Shown: positions 43,467 to 55,105 of the stretch, piece by piece
Position numbering within the stretch: the first letter of the stretch is position 1
How the letters are laid out: every line of letters begins with the position of its first letter
Source of the DNA: Peteryoungia rhizophila
Lineage (GTDB): Bacteria; Pseudomonadota; Alphaproteobacteria; Rhizobiales; Rhizobiaceae
Assembly: GCF_004912145.1 (NCBI RefSeq)
Contig: NZ_STGT01000003.1
Span: forward strand, 62,001-126,000
Direction: 5' to 3'
Length of the DNA stretch: 64,000 bases
Program-made: the position numbers and the translations under genes
The notes under the pieces: model-generated
Seen by the model: the letters and a program-made list of their open reading frames with translations, nothing else
What the model was told of the DNA's origin: nothing
Database searches by the model: none

Positions 43467-43682
43467 GGAAGATGGGTTTCCTTTCGGCTCACGCTTGCCT
43501 TCGCGAAATGCGCCACGCAAAGCTGGCCCGAATTCAACATGCGCCGGCTCATTGGCCCTTCGCGCCTGCCCTGCCTTTCTGGCACAATCCGACCGATTCG
43601 CAGATGCGACTGGCCAGGTACGGCGGCTTTCTGAAGGTGCCGCAGACCGGCATCGAACAGCAACAGAGTATCGAACGACGCC

Positions 43683-45752
<2,070 letters not shown>

Positions 45753-45801
45753 AGCGGGTCGACGATGAGACCTCGGCGTCCCGCTTGTTTCCCGACCTGG
45801 A

Positions 45802-47049
45802 ATGCTCCATATGCAGGGCAGTTTTAACGGGACACCTCAGATTGTGAGCCAGGCTGATACTCAGACCCCGTCGAAAGGGCCGCGTTGGCTCGGTCAGGCG
45901 ACGGCCAACCGCATCGCGCTGATTACTCCGATCTCGGTAGCGCGCTGGTTGCTGGTGCTGATCGGCATTGCGGCGATCTACTTCTTTCATGGCTTCCTGG
46001 TGCCTGTGCTGGCGTCGCTGGTCATCGCTTTCGCCAGCTGGCCGCTCTACCGGCGTCTGCTGGACCGGATCGGCGGCAATACGACGCTGGGGGCGACGCT
46101 TGCCCTCCTCTTCATCCTGACCTTCCTGATCGTGCCCATCGGCATTGCGATCTCCTATGCGGTCGAGGAAATCCGTCAATGGATCACCTGGGCTGTCGAG
46201 GCCAATACGACAGGCGCGCCGCCCCCGGCCTGGATCTCCGCCCTTCCACGGATCGGTGAATGGCTTGCGGGAAAATGGACCGAACATATCGGCCAGCCGG
46301 GTGCGATCGGAGAGCTCATCCAGATCGTCAGCGGTGCCAATATCGGCAATATCTACCGCGCCGTGATCGCCGCCGGCGACGGACTCTTCCATCTCGTGCT
46401 GACGCTGCTCTTCATGCTGATCGCGCTGTTCTTCGTCTATCGCGACGGCGCCAATTTCTCCCGCCAGTTGGACCTGCTCGGCGAACGCATCCTGCCCAAT
46501 CGGTGGGAACGCATTTCGCGCGTGGTTCCTGCCACGATCAGCTCGACGGTCACCGGCATGACGCTGATCGCGATCGGCGAAGGTATCATACTCGGCATTG
46601 CCTACTGGCTCGCCGGTGTGCCCTCGCCGGTGACGCTGGGCGTCATCACCGGCGTGATGGCACTCATTCCTGGTGGCGCGCCGCTCTCCTTCACGCTCGT
46701 CTCGATCTATCTCGTTGCCAGCGGTGCGACAATTCCGGGCGTGGCACTTTTCATCTGGGGATCGGTCGAGCTTTTTATCGTCGACAAGACGGTACGCCCG
46801 CGGCTCGTCGGTGGCCCCATCAAGCTGCCGTTCCTGCCGACTTTCTTCGGTCTCGTCGGCGGCGTGAAGACCATGGGCTTTCTCGGCCTTTTCATCGGCC
46901 CGGTCCTGATGGCGCTGCTCGTATCGATCTGGCGCGAGTGGATCCGCGAGGTCGAGTTGTCGGACGATCTGCCTCCGATCGAGGCACAGGGTGAGCTGGA
47001 TCTTGCCGTCGAACCCGATAATGAACCGCTTCGGGCATCGACAGGGTAA
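45802..47049 (+). CDS. AI-2E family (PerM-like) membrane permease
   Basis: The 415-residue protein has about eight membrane segments: a pair near residues 45-85, one near 100-120, and a cluster from about 200 to 370, with S-T-V-T-G-M-T-L-I-A-I-G-E-G and T-G-V-M-A-L-I-P-G-G-A-P and the family hallmark P-x-L-V-G-G-P-I-K-L-P. This is the AI-2E (formerly UPF0118) exporter family, members of which have been linked to autoinducer-2, sodium or other transport; the substrate here is not known. It starts 49 bases after parE, so may be read through from it. An alternative ATG is at 45811. Confidence 0.85.
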   Translation: MLHMQGSFNGTPQIVSQADTQTPSKGPRWLGQATANRIALITPISVARWLLVLIGIAAIYFFHGFLVPVLASLVIAFASWPLYRRLLDRIGGNTTLGATLALLFILTFLIVPIGIAISYAVEEIRQWITWAVEANTTGAPPPAWISALPRIGEWLAGKWTEHIGQPGAIGELIQIVSGANIGNIYRAVIAAGDGLFHLVLTLLFMLIALFFVYRDGANFSRQLDLLGERILPNRWERISRVVPATISSTVTGMTLIAIGEGIILGIAYWLAGVPSPVTLGVITGVMALIPGGAPLSFTLVSIYLVASGATIPGVALFIWGSVELFIVDKTVRPRLVGGPIKLPFLPTFFGLVGGVKTMGFLGLFIGPVLMALLVSIWREWIREVELSDDLPPIEAQGELDLAVEPDNEPLRASTG

Positions 47050-47202
47050 CGATCCTGCTGGTGTCGGGCGCGGCGACAAGCCGGCGCTCCCCGTCGGCGG
47101 CTCCTGCAAGCCGGACACACGCTCTTCGCCCGCATGCCTTGCTTTGGCTCCATTCCTTTTGTTTCGTCTCCCCCGCTGACAGCTGTCCCCGGAGCCCCAT
47201 GA

Positions 47203-47622
47203 ATGAAAACCGCCCTGATCATGATGACGATCCTCGGATGTGACGACAGCGTCAGCCAATGCGAATTCGTCGAAACGCCGGTGGAGCGATTCGTTTCGAT
47301 CGAATTGTGTGACGCGGCATCGGAAGAAATCCTCGGGCGCTATACGAATATCAGCTATCCGACGGCAGTCGCCGTGTGCCAGATGCCTCCGCCGGAAATT
47401 GCCGAGGCGATCGCTGCGTCAAACCAGACGCTTGCGGATACTGGTGAGCAGGCGCAAGCCACGATGCCGACTGAAGAACAGCACAGAACGTTGAAAGACA
47501 GGGCTGTCGATGCGGTTCGGCAGGTGTTGCCGGGCACGGCCCAGATCAAGATGATCTTCGAAAAACCCATCCACGTAGTTTCGGACAGCTATTCCTGGGT
47601 CGCGAAGAAGATAGTCCCCTGA
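47203..47622 (+). CDS. Conserved rhizobial hypothetical protein
   Basis: The 139-residue protein starts M-K-T-A-L-I-M-M-T-I-L-G-C-D-D-S and contains cysteines at 13, 20, 36 and 59. The pattern L-G-C-D-D-S-x3-C, W/F-x-S-x-E-L-C-D and Y-P-x-x-V-A-V-C is one I recall from a family of short proteins found in rhizobia, without known function. The N-terminus is hydrophobic but is not followed by a signal cleavage site. The C-terminal half is Gln/Ala-rich then ends in a short amphipathic stretch. It converges on the DUF2336 gene with only five bases between the stops. Confidence 0.62.
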   Translation: MKTALIMMTILGCDDSVSQCEFVETPVERFVSIELCDAASEEILGRYTNISYPTAVAVCQMPPPEIAEAIAASNQTLADTGEQAQATMPTEEQHRTLKDRAVDAVRQVLPGTAQIKMIFEKPIHVVSDSYSWVAKKIVP

Positions 47623-47627
47623 AGCGA

Positions 47628-48779
47628 TCAGGCAGCCGCCAGCGCAAATCCGCTGGCGTAGTCGCGCGCAAGGCGACGTTCTTCGGCGATCGCCATCCGT
47701 TCGACCATATCGATGAGGGCCTGCGCAGCTTCGCTCAGATTGTGTTCGCTGCGGTAACGCACCACCAGACGATGGGCAATGTGTTCCAGGTCGAAAGAAT
47801 CGGCCGATTGGATAAGGCTGCGCCAAAGCATCACTGCCTCGACGAACAGAGGACTGACATCGCGGCCTAGACCGGCCGACTCCAGGAGGGCGCGGGCCGC
47901 ATGGAAGCGCCCCGTGGCGAGGATGGAACGCACGCGGCGTTCTTCCAACCCGGATATCGCGACGATCGCTGCAGAGAAGAAATCGGTGCGACCGGCGCAG
48001 AGCGCATGCATCAGGAATGCCGGCGTCAGGCGGCCTGCGAGCCGCAACTGATCGGTCAGGCGAGAGAGCTCCTCACCATGAACGTCTGCCAGAAGCGCAA
48101 TCGTCGCGCAATCACCGGCCTCACGCGCAATGCGCTCGATACGTCGGCTGCCGATGGCGCCGATGACGAGGCTGGAGCTCGCCAAGGCTTCCGTCACGAA
48201 CTGAACGAGGAGCTGGCGCACACCGCTACTGAGGTCGTCCCGCTCGAGGAGACGCGCACGGATCCTCTCGCAATGGCCATGACGTTCGGCGATGCGCCGG
48301 AGAGTGAACCCTGTAAATCTAGCACCGGGATTTTCGAGGAGAACTTCCAATTCTGCAGCGTCACCGATCTCGGCAAGCGCCGCGGCAACACCGACGCTTA
48401 CCTCGGAGCGCGCAGCGATTAGCGCGCGGGTCTCGACCGTTCCACGACCGGCGATGTCGACCAGATCTGCATCGGACAGAACCGGAGAGTGAAGGATGAC
48501 AGCAGAGGCTATCTCGGGCTGATCTTCGGCCAGAGACACCATCAGTGCGCGGGGCGCCCTCGCCTCGCGTGCGAGCACGTCTGCCAATGCAAGACGGACC
48601 TGTGGCGACGGATCATCGAGCAGATAGGTCATCGCCAACTGTGCGGACTGACGCTCTTCCGGGGCCATGTCAGACTTGAGATAGGCACGCGCCAGTGCGT
48701 TCGCCGCGCGGGCGCGCTCCTGCGTCTTAGCCGTTTCGACCCATCTGAGAAAAGCTGCAACGATCAAAGTCGAACCCAC
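47628..48779 (-). CDS. DUF2336 domain protein
   Basis: The protein of about 383 residues is all helical and made of HEAT-like units with motifs such as D-P-S-P-Q-V-R-L-A-L-A-D-V-L-A and A-L-I-A-A-R-S-E-V-S-V-G. It fits DUF2336, a family found mostly in alphaproteobacteria; no activity is established. I chose the GTG at 48779, which has AGG seven bases upstream and gives a start (V-G-S-T-L-I-V-A-A-F-L-R-W) that meets the family's usual N-terminus; the frame is open back to 48914 but those 45 residues look non-coding. It is divergent-neighbour to nothing and lies after the flavin reductase gene on the same strand. Confidence 0.78.
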   Translation of the reverse strand: MGSTLIVAAFLRWVETAKTQERARAANALARAYLKSDMAPEERQSAQLAMTYLLDDPSPQVRLALADVLAREARAPRALMVSLAEDQPEIASAVILHSPVLSDADLVDIAGRGTVETRALIAARSEVSVGVAAALAEIGDAAELEVLLENPGARFTGFTLRRIAERHGHCERIRARLLERDDLSSGVRQLLVQFVTEALASSSLVIGAIGSRRIERIAREAGDCATIALLADVHGEELSRLTDQLRLAGRLTPAFLMHALCAGRTDFFSAAIVAISGLEERRVRSILATGRFHAARALLESAGLGRDVSPLFVEAVMLWRSLIQSADSFDLEHIAHRLVVRYRSEHNLSEAAQALIDMVERMAIAEERRLARDYASGFALAAA

Positions 48780-48920
48780 TCGCCACCTGTGTAAACCCGA
48801 TGCATTCGGTGCCCCAAACACTAGGTTCAAAGTGTTTAAGAAACGTTCACCATGTTCATTAACCGGTCTCGCAAGCGTACTCGACATCGGTTTCGTCACC
48901 ACGGATGCAAGCACGTCGTC

Positions 48921-49529
48921 TTAGGTTCGCTGGCTTGGACGCCTCAGTTCGAAGACGGGTCCCATCCCGGCATAGTCCATGTAACCAAGCCGCATGATCG
49001 GCTCGGCGAATGCCAGATCGAAACGTCCATCGCGTATCATGGCGTCGGCGATGTGGATCCCAACCACCTGCCCGAAAACGGCATGACTGTCCGTCTCGTC
49101 ACCCTCCATGTCCGGCAGTGTCAGAACCTTGGTCACCCGGCATTCGAGGGCTGCGACCGCCTCCCCGACATAGGGCGCATCGACCAGCCTGCCCTGTGCT
49201 GCGGTGAGGCCTGCCAAGGCGAATTCGTCTTCCCCGTAGGGAACTGCCGCCGAAGAGGCACTCATCTGGTCGAGAAGAGACCGGCTGACGAAACTTGCCG
49301 TGAATACACCGGTCTCCTCGACATTGCGCAGACTGTCCTTGCGACCGCTCGACGAAAACATCACCATCTTCGGCCGATCACCGACAGCGTTGAAGAAGGA
49401 GTAGGGCGACAGATTGCGGCTGCCGTCCCTGCCCTTGCTGCCGATCCAGCCGATGGGTCGGGGCGCGACGATCGCCTTGAAGGGATCATGCGCCATTCCA
49501 TGGGCATTCGATTCGGTATCGTAGAACAT
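48921..49529 (-). CDS. Flavin reductase-like (FMN-binding split barrel) protein
   Basis: The 202-residue protein belongs to the flavoredoxin/flavin-reductase-like group. It shows A-P-R-P-I-G-W-I-G-S near residue 25 and N-L-S-P-Y-S-F-F-N-A-V, followed by P-x-M-V-M-F-S-S-S-G-R-K-D-S, the FMN-contact pattern of the split barrel. Such proteins bind FMN and either reduce it or act as flavin-dependent oxidoreductases. The start at 49529 shares one base with the stop of the nitroreductase gene upstream (TGATG), so both are made together, which suggests one flavin process. The partner electron donor is not known. Confidence 0.84.
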   Translation of the reverse strand: MFYDTESNAHGMAHDPFKAIVAPRPIGWIGSKGRDGSRNLSPYSFFNAVGDRPKMVMFSSSGRKDSLRNVEETGVFTASFVSRSLLDQMSASSAAVPYGEDEFALAGLTAAQGRLVDAPYVGEAVAALECRVTKVLTLPDMEGDETDSHAVFGQVVGIHIADAMIRDGRFDLAFAEPIMRLGYMDYAGMGPVFELRRPSQRT

Positions 49530-50113
49530 CAATCCTCGCCGCCCCGCCATGACACCACATCCGTTAGCGCCGGACGCGGGCGCTCGACGACCGGGAATTC
49601 GGTGGAACCGATATGGATGAAGCCGGCGACCTTCTCACCGGGCTTTATTCCCAGCAGCGGATGGGCGCGCTCATCAAAGGCGAACCATTCGCTCAGCCAA
49701 TTGGAGACATAGCCATGGGCATTGGCGGCCATCAGAAGATTGAGGCAGACGGCGCCGGCCGACATGACCTGTTCCCATTCGGGGATCTTCGCATGTGGAG
49801 CGGCTGTCGAGACGACGCCTATGACGATGGGCGCGCGGGTGAAACGGGTTCGCTCGACCTGGATCATCTCCTCTGACAATGCCGGATTCTTTTCCAAAGC
49901 CAGCTTCAGCAGTTCCTCACTGATGCGCGCACGCTCCTCCCCACGATAGACGATGAAGCGCCAGGGCGCGAGCTTGCCGTGATCGGGAACGCGGACCGCG
50001 AGAGATAGAATCGACTCGATTTCCACCTTGTCCGGGCCCGGCTCACACATCTGGAATGCGGGTATGGAGCGGCGAACTGCGAGATAATCGAGCAGCTTCA
50101 AGTCTTTTTTCAT
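49529..50113 (-). CDS. Nitroreductase-family flavoprotein
   Basis: The product (about 194 residues) is an FMN-dependent NAD(P)H oxidoreductase of the nitroreductase superfamily. The segment [13 protein letters not shown] near the N-terminus, with [12 protein letters not shown], supplies the FMN-phosphate and ring contacts, and [16 protein letters not shown] is the usual central helix. I chose the ATG at 50113 (GAAGG ten bases upstream); an ATG at 50167 has no ribosome site. It is coupled to the flavin reductase-like gene. The substrate is unknown; nitroaromatics or quinones are only family guesses. Confidence 0.85.
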   Translation of the reverse strand: MKKDLKLLDYLAVRRSIPAFQMCEPGPDKVEIESILSLAVRVPDHGKLAPWRFIVYRGEERARISEELLKLALEKNPALSEEMIQVERTRFTRAPIVIGVVSTAAPHAKIPEWEQVMSAGAVCLNLLMAANAHGYVSNWLSEWFAFDERAHPLLGIKPGEKVAGFIHIGSTEFPVVERPRPALTDVVSWRGGED

Positions 50114-50214
50114 TTTCTTGATACCTTCATAGGCCTTGGCGGGGTCGGCAGGTCTTGAAATTGCCATGCGGTTCGGTTTGAAGTTGCTGGCATTGGTAAG
50201 GAAGTCAACACACA

Positions 50215-51177
50215 GTGCATCGCATGTTTCCTCAAGCTGGTTCCATCCGTCTGCTGCTCGGGCTCTTCATGGCTCTGGGTGCAGCAATGCCGATCCATGC
50301 ACAGGAAGCCTTCGAAACGTTCAAGCAGCTGAACGGCTCGACAAAGATGCCGAAGTTGAAGGCCTTCTCCGCGCCTGGACTTGGAACGTTCACGGCGCCC
50401 GCCCAAGGCCGCAACGTGAAGCTCGACGCCAAGCTCACCAATGAAGGCCAGCCGATGCAGCATGGTCTGTCCTGGCGCGTTTTCAGCCCTATCCCGGATG
50501 TCGACGGTAAGCTGCCGCTTTTGGCGAGCGCAGAGGGCGGAAGTGCTGCCTTCCAGCTGGCACCGGGCGACTATTTCGTCAACGTCTCCTTCGGACGCGC
50601 CGGCGCCACCAAGAAGCTGAACATTCCGGTCGAAGGTGATGTCGCCGACCAGGTGCTCGTGCTCGATGCCGGCGGCATGTCGCTCAACGCCATCTCGGGC
50701 GCCGATACGCACATTCCCGACAAGCAACTCAGCTTCGACATCTATTCCACTGACGTTCGCGAAGACGGCGAACGAGGCCTGGTATTGGCTGATGTCAAGC
50801 CGAACACGATCGTCAGGCTCAACGCCGGTACCTACCACGTCGTCTCGGAATACGGCTCCATCAACGCCGTTGTGCGCGCGGACATCACCGTGGATGCCGG
50901 CGAGCTGACCGAAGCAACGATGCAGCACCGCGCCTCGCAGGTGGGCCTCAAGCTCGTCTCGGAAGAAGGTGGCGAAGCGATTGCCGATACAGCTTGGTCG
51001 ATCCTGACCTCCGGCGGCGATATCGTCGCAGAAAGCGTCAGCGCCTTCCCGGTGATGGTGCTCTCGGAAGGCCAATATACGGCGGTTGCCCGCAACAAGG
51101 ACAAGATTTTCCAAAAGGACTTCGAAGTGAAGGCCGGCACCAACATGGATGTCGAATTGATGCTCGACCAGTCCTGA
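50215..51177 (+). CDS. Secreted protein with three beta-rich repeats, function unknown
   Basis: I do not recognise a named family. The 320-residue protein starts with a signal peptide ([16 protein letters not shown], cleavage after H-A-Q at about residue 30). The rest contains three similar units, about residues 84-150, 171-235 and 259-315, each with W/F at the start, a G-x-Y turn (P-G-D-Y, A-G-T-Y, E-G-Q-Y) and an ending like I-P-V-E-G, I-T-V-D-A-G and F-E-V-K-A-G. These look like repeated beta-sandwich domains. The GTG at 50215 (AAGGAAG ten bases upstream) or the ATG at 50224 is the start. It lies divergent to the nitroreductase gene and convergent to an acyltransferase gene. Confidence 0.72.
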   Translation: MHRMFPQAGSIRLLLGLFMALGAAMPIHAQEAFETFKQLNGSTKMPKLKAFSAPGLGTFTAPAQGRNVKLDAKLTNEGQPMQHGLSWRVFSPIPDVDGKLPLLASAEGGSAAFQLAPGDYFVNVSFGRAGATKKLNIPVEGDVADQVLVLDAGGMSLNAISGADTHIPDKQLSFDIYSTDVREDGERGLVLADVKPNTIVRLNAGTYHVVSEYGSINAVVRADITVDAGELTEATMQHRASQVGLKLVSEEGGEAIADTAWSILTSGGDIVAESVSAFPVMVLSEGQYTAVARNKDKIFQKDFEVKAGTNMDVELMLDQS

Positions 51178-51182
51178 CGGTC

Positions 51183-52022
51183 TTATGCCGCCCGGCGGAA
51201 TTTCCGGCGCTCTGCAGGCGCCATATCGAAGACCGCTCCAAAGAGACGCGCCAGCAGGTCCTTGCGGTCGGCATGGCTGCTCAACTCTTCCCAAGGGATC
51301 ATCACACCGACACGCGCCCGGATCGTCGAGCCGGACAGACGTCGGAACTCACGGATCAGCAGCGAGACGCGCAGTGTCAGCGAGATCTTGCTGGCGAGAT
51401 GGAAAAGCCGGCCGTTCTGCCCCTCGAAATATACAGGCACAACATTGGCCTTGGCGGCCTGGATGAGCTTGGCCGGAAACATCTTCCAGGGCAGGTCCTC
51501 GGCGCGGCCAAAACCCTTCTTCGCAGTAGCCACGCCACCGGCGGGGAAAATGACCACGGTGACGCCTTCCTTGAGAAGCCGAAGCGCCTCGTGGCGGGTC
51601 TGCATGTTGAGGGCAAGCGCCTCCTTGGTCTCCTCGAAGGAAACGGGAAGCGAATACGGCGCCATTTCCGGCACTTTCAGAAGTTCGTTGTTGATCAATA
51701 CCCGGAACGGCCGCCCAAGTTGCTCAGCGAGTGCCAGGACCGCGATGCCGTCACCGATCCCGAAGGGGTGGTTAGCGACGATAACAATCGGGCCATCCGG
51801 AAGGTTCTGCGGGGGCCAGGTGCCTGCCACCTTCAGATCGACATCAATGAGGTCGAGCATCTTGCCGAACACGCGGTCGGTCTTGCCGACGATGTCGTTG
51901 CGCCAGATCTCGTAGAGACGGGTAAACCGATCACGGCCTGAAAGGCTTTCGATGGAGCGGATGAACCAGCGCTTGAGCTTCGGGTCGCGTTCGTTGGCAT
52001 AGGACAGTTCTTTGAACTTCAC
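51183..52022 (-). CDS. Lysophospholipid acyltransferase-family protein (PlsC-like)
   Basis: The 279-residue protein has the glycerophospholipid acyltransferase core: motif I N-H-P-F-G-I-G-D-G, where the usual H-x4-D becomes H-P-F-G-I-G-D, a block II-like segment R-V-L-I-N-N-E-L-L-K, and block III I-F-P-A-G-G-V-A-T-A-K with the Glu position replaced by A-G-G. These are features of the hemolysin-type acyltransferases, as in ornithine-lipid OlsA or the PlsC-like proteins of rhizobia, rather than the classical PlsC. It may acylate lysophosphatidate or a lyso-ornithine lipid. There is no clear signal peptide; membrane binding is peripheral. The 3' end nearly touches that of the secreted repeat protein. 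Confidence 0.8.
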   Translation of the reverse strand: MKFKELSYANERDPKLKRWFIRSIESLSGRDRFTRLYEIWRNDIVGKTDRVFGKMLDLIDVDLKVAGTWPPQNLPDGPIVIVANHPFGIGDGIAVLALAEQLGRPFRVLINNELLKVPEMAPYSLPVSFEETKEALALNMQTRHEALRLLKEGVTVVIFPAGGVATAKKGFGRAEDLPWKMFPAKLIQAAKANVVPVYFEGQNGRLFHLASKISLTLRVSLLIREFRRLSGSTIRARVGVMIPWEELSSHADRKDLLARLFGAVFDMAPAERRKFRRAA

Positions 52023-52122
52023 GGGAAGTCTCCAATCGCGCGGAGGATCATCAATCCGTCATATGCCGTTTCGATGACAGCCGTCTGACAGTGCTGCGAC
52101 ACACTGCCAGACGGTCGTCAAT

Positions 52123-54120
52123 TCAGACCTTGCGCTTCGCCAGCTTGCGCTTGACGTCCGGCGGGGTCGCTTCGCCAGCCAGCACCGCCACGGCTTCGAC
52201 GAGCGACATCGAAACCTGCTCCTGGGAACCGAGGCGACGGATGTTGACGGTGTTTTCCTCCGCCTCGCGCTTGCCGCAGACGATAATGACCGGCACCTTG
52301 GTCACGGAGTGCTCGCGGACCTTGTAGTTGATCTTCTCGTTGCGGAAGTCCGTCTCGACCAGAAGCCCCGCGTCACGCAACTGCTCGGCGACTTCGCGAC
52401 CATAATCGTCGGCATCCGAAGTGATCGTCGCGACCACCACCTGCAACGGTGCGAACCAGAGCGGCATGTGGCCGGCGAAATTCTCGATCAGGATACCGAG
52501 GAAACGTTCCATCGAACCGCAGATGGCGCGGTGGATCATGACAGGCTGCTTCTTCTCCGACTTGTCATCGATGTAGAAGGCGCCGAAGCGTTCCGGCAGG
52601 TTAAAGTCGACCTGGGTCGTACCGCACTGCCATTCACGGCCGATCGCATCGCGCAGGGTATATTCGAACTTCGGACCGTAGAAGGCGCCCTCGCCCGGCA
52701 AGATGCCGGTCTTGATGCGACCGCCGGACTGTTCCTCGATCTGCTTCAGAACCTCCATCATCACGCTTTCGGCGCGATCCCAGAGGTCGTCGGAGCCGAC
52801 GCGCTTTGCCGGACGCGTGGACAGCTTCACGACGATCTCATCGAATCCGAAGTCCTCATAGACCGACAGGATCAGGTCGTTGATGCGCAGGCATTCCGCC
52901 GCCATCTGCTCTTCCGTGCAGAAAACGTGGGCGTCGTCCTGGGTGAAGCCACGCACGCGCATAAGGCCGTGCAGTGCGCCGGAGGCCTCGTAGCGGTGCA
53001 CATTGCCGAACTCGGCGAGGCGGACGGGGAGCTCGCGATAAGATTTGAGACCATGCTTGAAAATCTGCACGTGACCCGGGCAGTTCATCGGCTTCAGCGC
53101 GAAGACCTTCTGGTCAGCTTCCTCGTCATCGGGATGGGTGAAGGCATGGGCCGATTTTACCGCGAACATGTTCTCCTGATACCAGCCCCAGTGACCCGAA
53201 GTCTCCCAGAGCGACTTGTCGAGCACCTGCGGTGCGTTGACTTCCTCATAGGTGCCTTCGAGACGGCGACGCATGTAAGAGGTGAGCGTCTGGAACATGC
53301 GCCATCCCTTGCCGTGCCAGAAGACGACGCCGGGGCCCTCTTCCTGGAAATGGAAGAGATCCATTTCGCGGCCGAGCTTGCGGTGGTCGCGCTTTTCGGC
53401 TTCAGCCAGGATATGCAGGTAGCGGTCCAGCTCTTCCTGTTCGGCAAAGGCCGTGCCGTAGATGCGCGTCAGCATCGGATTGTTGCTGTCACCGCGCCAA
53501 TAGGCGCCGGCGACCTTCATCAGCTTGAACGCCATGCCGATCTGGCCCGTGGACGCCATATGCGGCCCGCGGCAGAGATCGAACCAGTCGCCCTGATAAT
53601 AGATCTTCAGATCCTGGTCTTCCGGGATCGCGTCGACCAGTTCTACCTTGTAGCTCTCGCCCTTTGCGGCAAACACTTCCTTTGCCTTGTTTCGCGGCCA
53701 GATTTCCTTGGTGAAAGGCTTGTTGCGCTGGATGATCTCCTTCATCCGCTTTTCGATCTTCGGCAGATCGTCAGGCGTGAAGGGCTCGGCCTTGGCAAAG
53801 TCGTAATAGAAACCGTTCTCGATCACAGGGCCAATGGTCACCTGCGTGCCGGGCCAGAGCTCCTGCACAGCCTCGGCCATCACGTGTGCGGCGTCATGGC
53901 GAATGAGTTCCAGCGCGCGCGGATCGGTGCGGGTGACGATCTCGATCCGGCCGTCAATGACGGGGTCGGAGAGATCGCGCACTGTGCCATCGAGCGCAAT
54001 GGCGACAGCCTTCTTGGCGAGCGACTTGGAAATCGATTCGGCAACCTGCGCGCCGGTCGTGCCGGACGCGTATTCGCGAACAGAGCCATCGGGAAACGTG
54101 AGAGATACGGAAGCTGACAT
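52123..54120 (-). CDS. thrS: Threonine-tRNA ligase
   Basis: ThrRS charges tRNA-Thr and edits mischarged serine. The 665-residue class II enzyme shows an N-terminal TGS domain, the editing domain with H-D-A-A-H-V near residue 73, the zinc-site catalytic domain with M-N-C-P-G-H and motif 3 region [10 protein letters not shown], and a C-terminal anticodon-binding domain. Length and domain order are normal, and no editing histidine is missing. It is a single-gene unit, 113 bases from the next gene upstream on the same strand. A leader regulatory element of the T-box type is not visible. Confidence 0.97.
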   Translation of the reverse strand: MSASVSLTFPDGSVREYASGTTGAQVAESISKSLAKKAVAIALDGTVRDLSDPVIDGRIEIVTRTDPRALELIRHDAAHVMAEAVQELWPGTQVTIGPVIENGFYYDFAKAEPFTPDDLPKIEKRMKEIIQRNKPFTKEIWPRNKAKEVFAAKGESYKVELVDAIPEDQDLKIYYQGDWFDLCRGPHMASTGQIGMAFKLMKVAGAYWRGDSNNPMLTRIYGTAFAEQEELDRYLHILAEAEKRDHRKLGREMDLFHFQEEGPGVVFWHGKGWRMFQTLTSYMRRRLEGTYEEVNAPQVLDKSLWETSGHWGWYQENMFAVKSAHAFTHPDDEEADQKVFALKPMNCPGHVQIFKHGLKSYRELPVRLAEFGNVHRYEASGALHGLMRVRGFTQDDAHVFCTEEQMAAECLRINDLILSVYEDFGFDEIVVKLSTRPAKRVGSDDLWDRAESVMMEVLKQIEEQSGGRIKTGILPGEGAFYGPKFEYTLRDAIGREWQCGTTQVDFNLPERFGAFYIDDKSEKKQPVMIHRAICGSMERFLGILIENFAGHMPLWFAPLQVVVATITSDADDYGREVAEQLRDAGLLVETDFRNEKINYKVREHSVTKVPVIIVCGKREAEENTVNIRRLGSQEQVSMSLVEAVAVLAGEATPPDVKRKLAKRKV

Positions 54121-54233
54121 GCAATGTCTCCTGATCCAGTCCCGCCAACGAATGCGGGTGGTGAAAGGGGCGGGTTCACCCGCGATTTACCGGCGCTGCA
54201 TAGGACGAAAGCGCTGGTGAGTAAAGGATCTTG

Positions 54234-54674
54234 CTAGGACATCGACCCCAGCGACCAGAAGTCCCCGGCCTCCTCAGGCAGCGTGCGCAAAACCCGCTCG
54301 AAGGTGGCCGGATCGACATGACGTCGGATCGTGGCCGTGACCTCCTCGATCGCCGTATCCGTCGAGAGATTGTGGTCGTGGCGGAAGGCGCGGACTTCCT
54401 TCATCAGCTCATTTCGACCGACAAACGGCTTCGGTGGTGCCTCGACATCCCAGTCGCTGACGAAGATCGCGCGCAGAACCGGCGGCAGGGCATTGGCAAA
54501 GGCGATGGCCTGGGCCACGGTCAAGCGATGACGAAAGACCTGCAGCACCGCCTGGAGCATGGTGTAAGCCTGATGCGAGGAGGTCAGCATCGACGTCGTG
54601 ACCAGGTCTTTCATGAAGGCGTCGAAATCGGCGGAAGCCTGGCGGTATTCAAGCGGCATGGGCATGCGTTTCAT
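54234..54674 (-). CDS. DUF2267 domain protein
   Basis: The 146-residue protein starts M-P-M-P-L-E-Y-R-Q-A-S (after an initial M-K-R) and consists of helices with Q-A-Y-T-M-L-Q-A-V-L-Q-V-F-R-H-R-L-T-V-A-Q-A-I split by short turns, A-L-P-P-V-L-R-A-I-F-V and D-W-D. The pattern of R-L-T-x-x-x-A-x-x-x-A-x-x-L-P-x-x-L-R is that of DUF2267, a family of unknown role. Start may be 54674 or the ATG at 54665, which has GAGAG eight bases before it. It lies between yidD and thrS on the minus strand. Confidence 0.82.
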   Translation of the reverse strand: MKRMPMPLEYRQASADFDAFMKDLVTTSMLTSSHQAYTMLQAVLQVFRHRLTVAQAIAFANALPPVLRAIFVSDWDVEAPPKPFVGRNELMKEVRAFRHDHNLSTDTAIEEVTATIRRHVDPATFERVLRTLPEEAGDFWSLGSMS

Positions 54675-54734
54675 CTCTCGATCCGATTCGGTCCGACGAT
54701 GTTATGCCGGCCCCCTGCCCCGCTCAAACGACAC

Positions 54735-55103
54735 TCAGATGCTCGACTTGCGGCCGAACGTCCAGAGACGCCAAGGGGCATACCAAGTAAAACGGTCCCC
54801 GAGCACTTCCGGCACGGGATCCAGGCCCCAGGTTCCTCCGGGGCCGCAGCGGCCGACGCGAAACAGTGTCAGCCAGGCGCCTGACCATATGCCATGCCGG
54901 GCAACGGCCTCATAACCGTATTCCGAACAGGTCGGCATGTGGCGACACGAACTGCCGACGATGCTGGACAAAGTCAGTTGATAGAAACGGATCAACCCCA
55001 TGCCGAGCAACCGGCCCGGCGTCTTGCGAAAGGGTCCCTGCCAGTTTCGGCTTTTAGGCGCCTTACCTGCCGGCCGATGCCCGCAATCGGGGCCGTCGCA
55101 CAT
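54735..55103 (-). CDS. yidD: Membrane protein insertion efficiency factor YidD
   Basis: YidD is a small, amphipathic, membrane-associated protein that aids YidC-dependent membrane protein insertion. The 122-residue product has the family core with L-I-R-F-Y-Q-L-T-L-S-S-I, C-R-H-M-P-T-C-S-E-Y-G-Y-E-A and G-R-C-G-P-G-G-T. The first 30 residues (with M-C-D-G-P-D-C-G-H) are a rhizobial extension with extra cysteines. It starts two bases after the stop of the Fe-S scaffold gene, so the two are cotranscribed, as in other rhizobia. Its usual neighbours in E. coli (rnpA, yidC) are not here. Confidence 0.92.
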   Translation of the reverse strand: MCDGPDCGHRPAGKAPKSRNWQGPFRKTPGRLLGMGLIRFYQLTLSSIVGSSCRHMPTCSEYGYEAVARHGIWSGAWLTLFRVGRCGPGGTWGLDPVPEVLGDRFTWYAPWRLWTFGRKSSI

Positions 55104-55105
55104 GG

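Noticed and set aside
48780..48914. Extended N-terminus of the DUF2336 protein
   Set aside because: The 45 extra codons show no family similarity and lack a ribosome site; the GTG at 48779 is better.
52309..54117. Plus-strand open frame of 602 codons
   Set aside because: Exact antisense of thrS; no motif and no ribosome site.
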